DNA from: CAZJYC01 sp964550165
GTDB lineage: Bacteria; Acidobacteriota; Aminicenantia; Aminicenantales; Aminicenantaceae
Direction: 5' to 3'
DNA length: 5,641 nucleotides
NCBI GenBank assembly: GCA_964550165.1
Contig: CAZJYC010000114.1
Location: 1 to 5,641 of the forward strand
Numbering within the stretch: position 1 is the stretch's first letter; every line of letters starts with the position of its first letter. This document shows positions 5,632-5,641 of this stretch, piece after piece. A program made the position numbers and the translations under genes. The notes beneath the pieces were generated by a model. It had not been told where the DNA came from. It saw only the letters and a program-made list of their open reading frames with translations, and did not search any database.

Positions 5632-5641
5632 CAAGAACAGA

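Overview
The window holds two long plus-strand genes preceded by a repeat-rich, gene-free stretch of about 490 bases. Both genes encode secreted multidomain proteins made of beta-sandwich modules with no recognisable catalytic centre. The phrasing of the repeats (VYFGxNFDDVN ... TYYWRxDExxxxxxxxKGxVWSFTT), the LamG module ending in GLIDDVRVYNKVLT, and the C-terminal VDDFEDY ... FDDIRLYRP module match, from memory, large paralogous families in Planctomycetota of the Phycisphaerae / Sedimentisphaerales type. The lineage call is an inference from protein style; no rRNA or other marker gene is present.

Layout. Bases 1-80 carry copies of a dispersed hairpin repeat with the ends TGGATTCC and GGAATGACA, one of them cut by the window edge. 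Bases 121-224 form a 104-base element that folds almost completely on itself: a closing stem, a GAAA-tetraloop arm and a short GGA-loop arm. Bases 225-373 show nothing I can name. A sigma70-like promoter (374-403) leads into gene 1 (490-3303). A 159-base gap with a 7-bp dyad and a TATAAT box separates it from gene 2 (3463-5631), and the window ends 10 bases later.

The two genes are tandem paralogues. They share, in the same order, two Fn3-like repeats, a third Fn3-like repeat and a C-terminal module (about 80% identical at protein level by my count). They differ in the N-terminal head, which is a beta-sandwich module in gene 1 and a Rossmann/flavodoxin-like GATase1/ThuA-like module in gene 2, and in a 226-residue LamG cassette found only in gene 1. 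A reasonable picture is a pair of exported binding or surface proteins with a common stalk and tail and interchangeable heads. Their ligands are unknown. The most interesting items are the cleanly bounded domain swaps, the three-way-junction repeat upstream, and the apparent loss of the ancestral start codon in gene 1.
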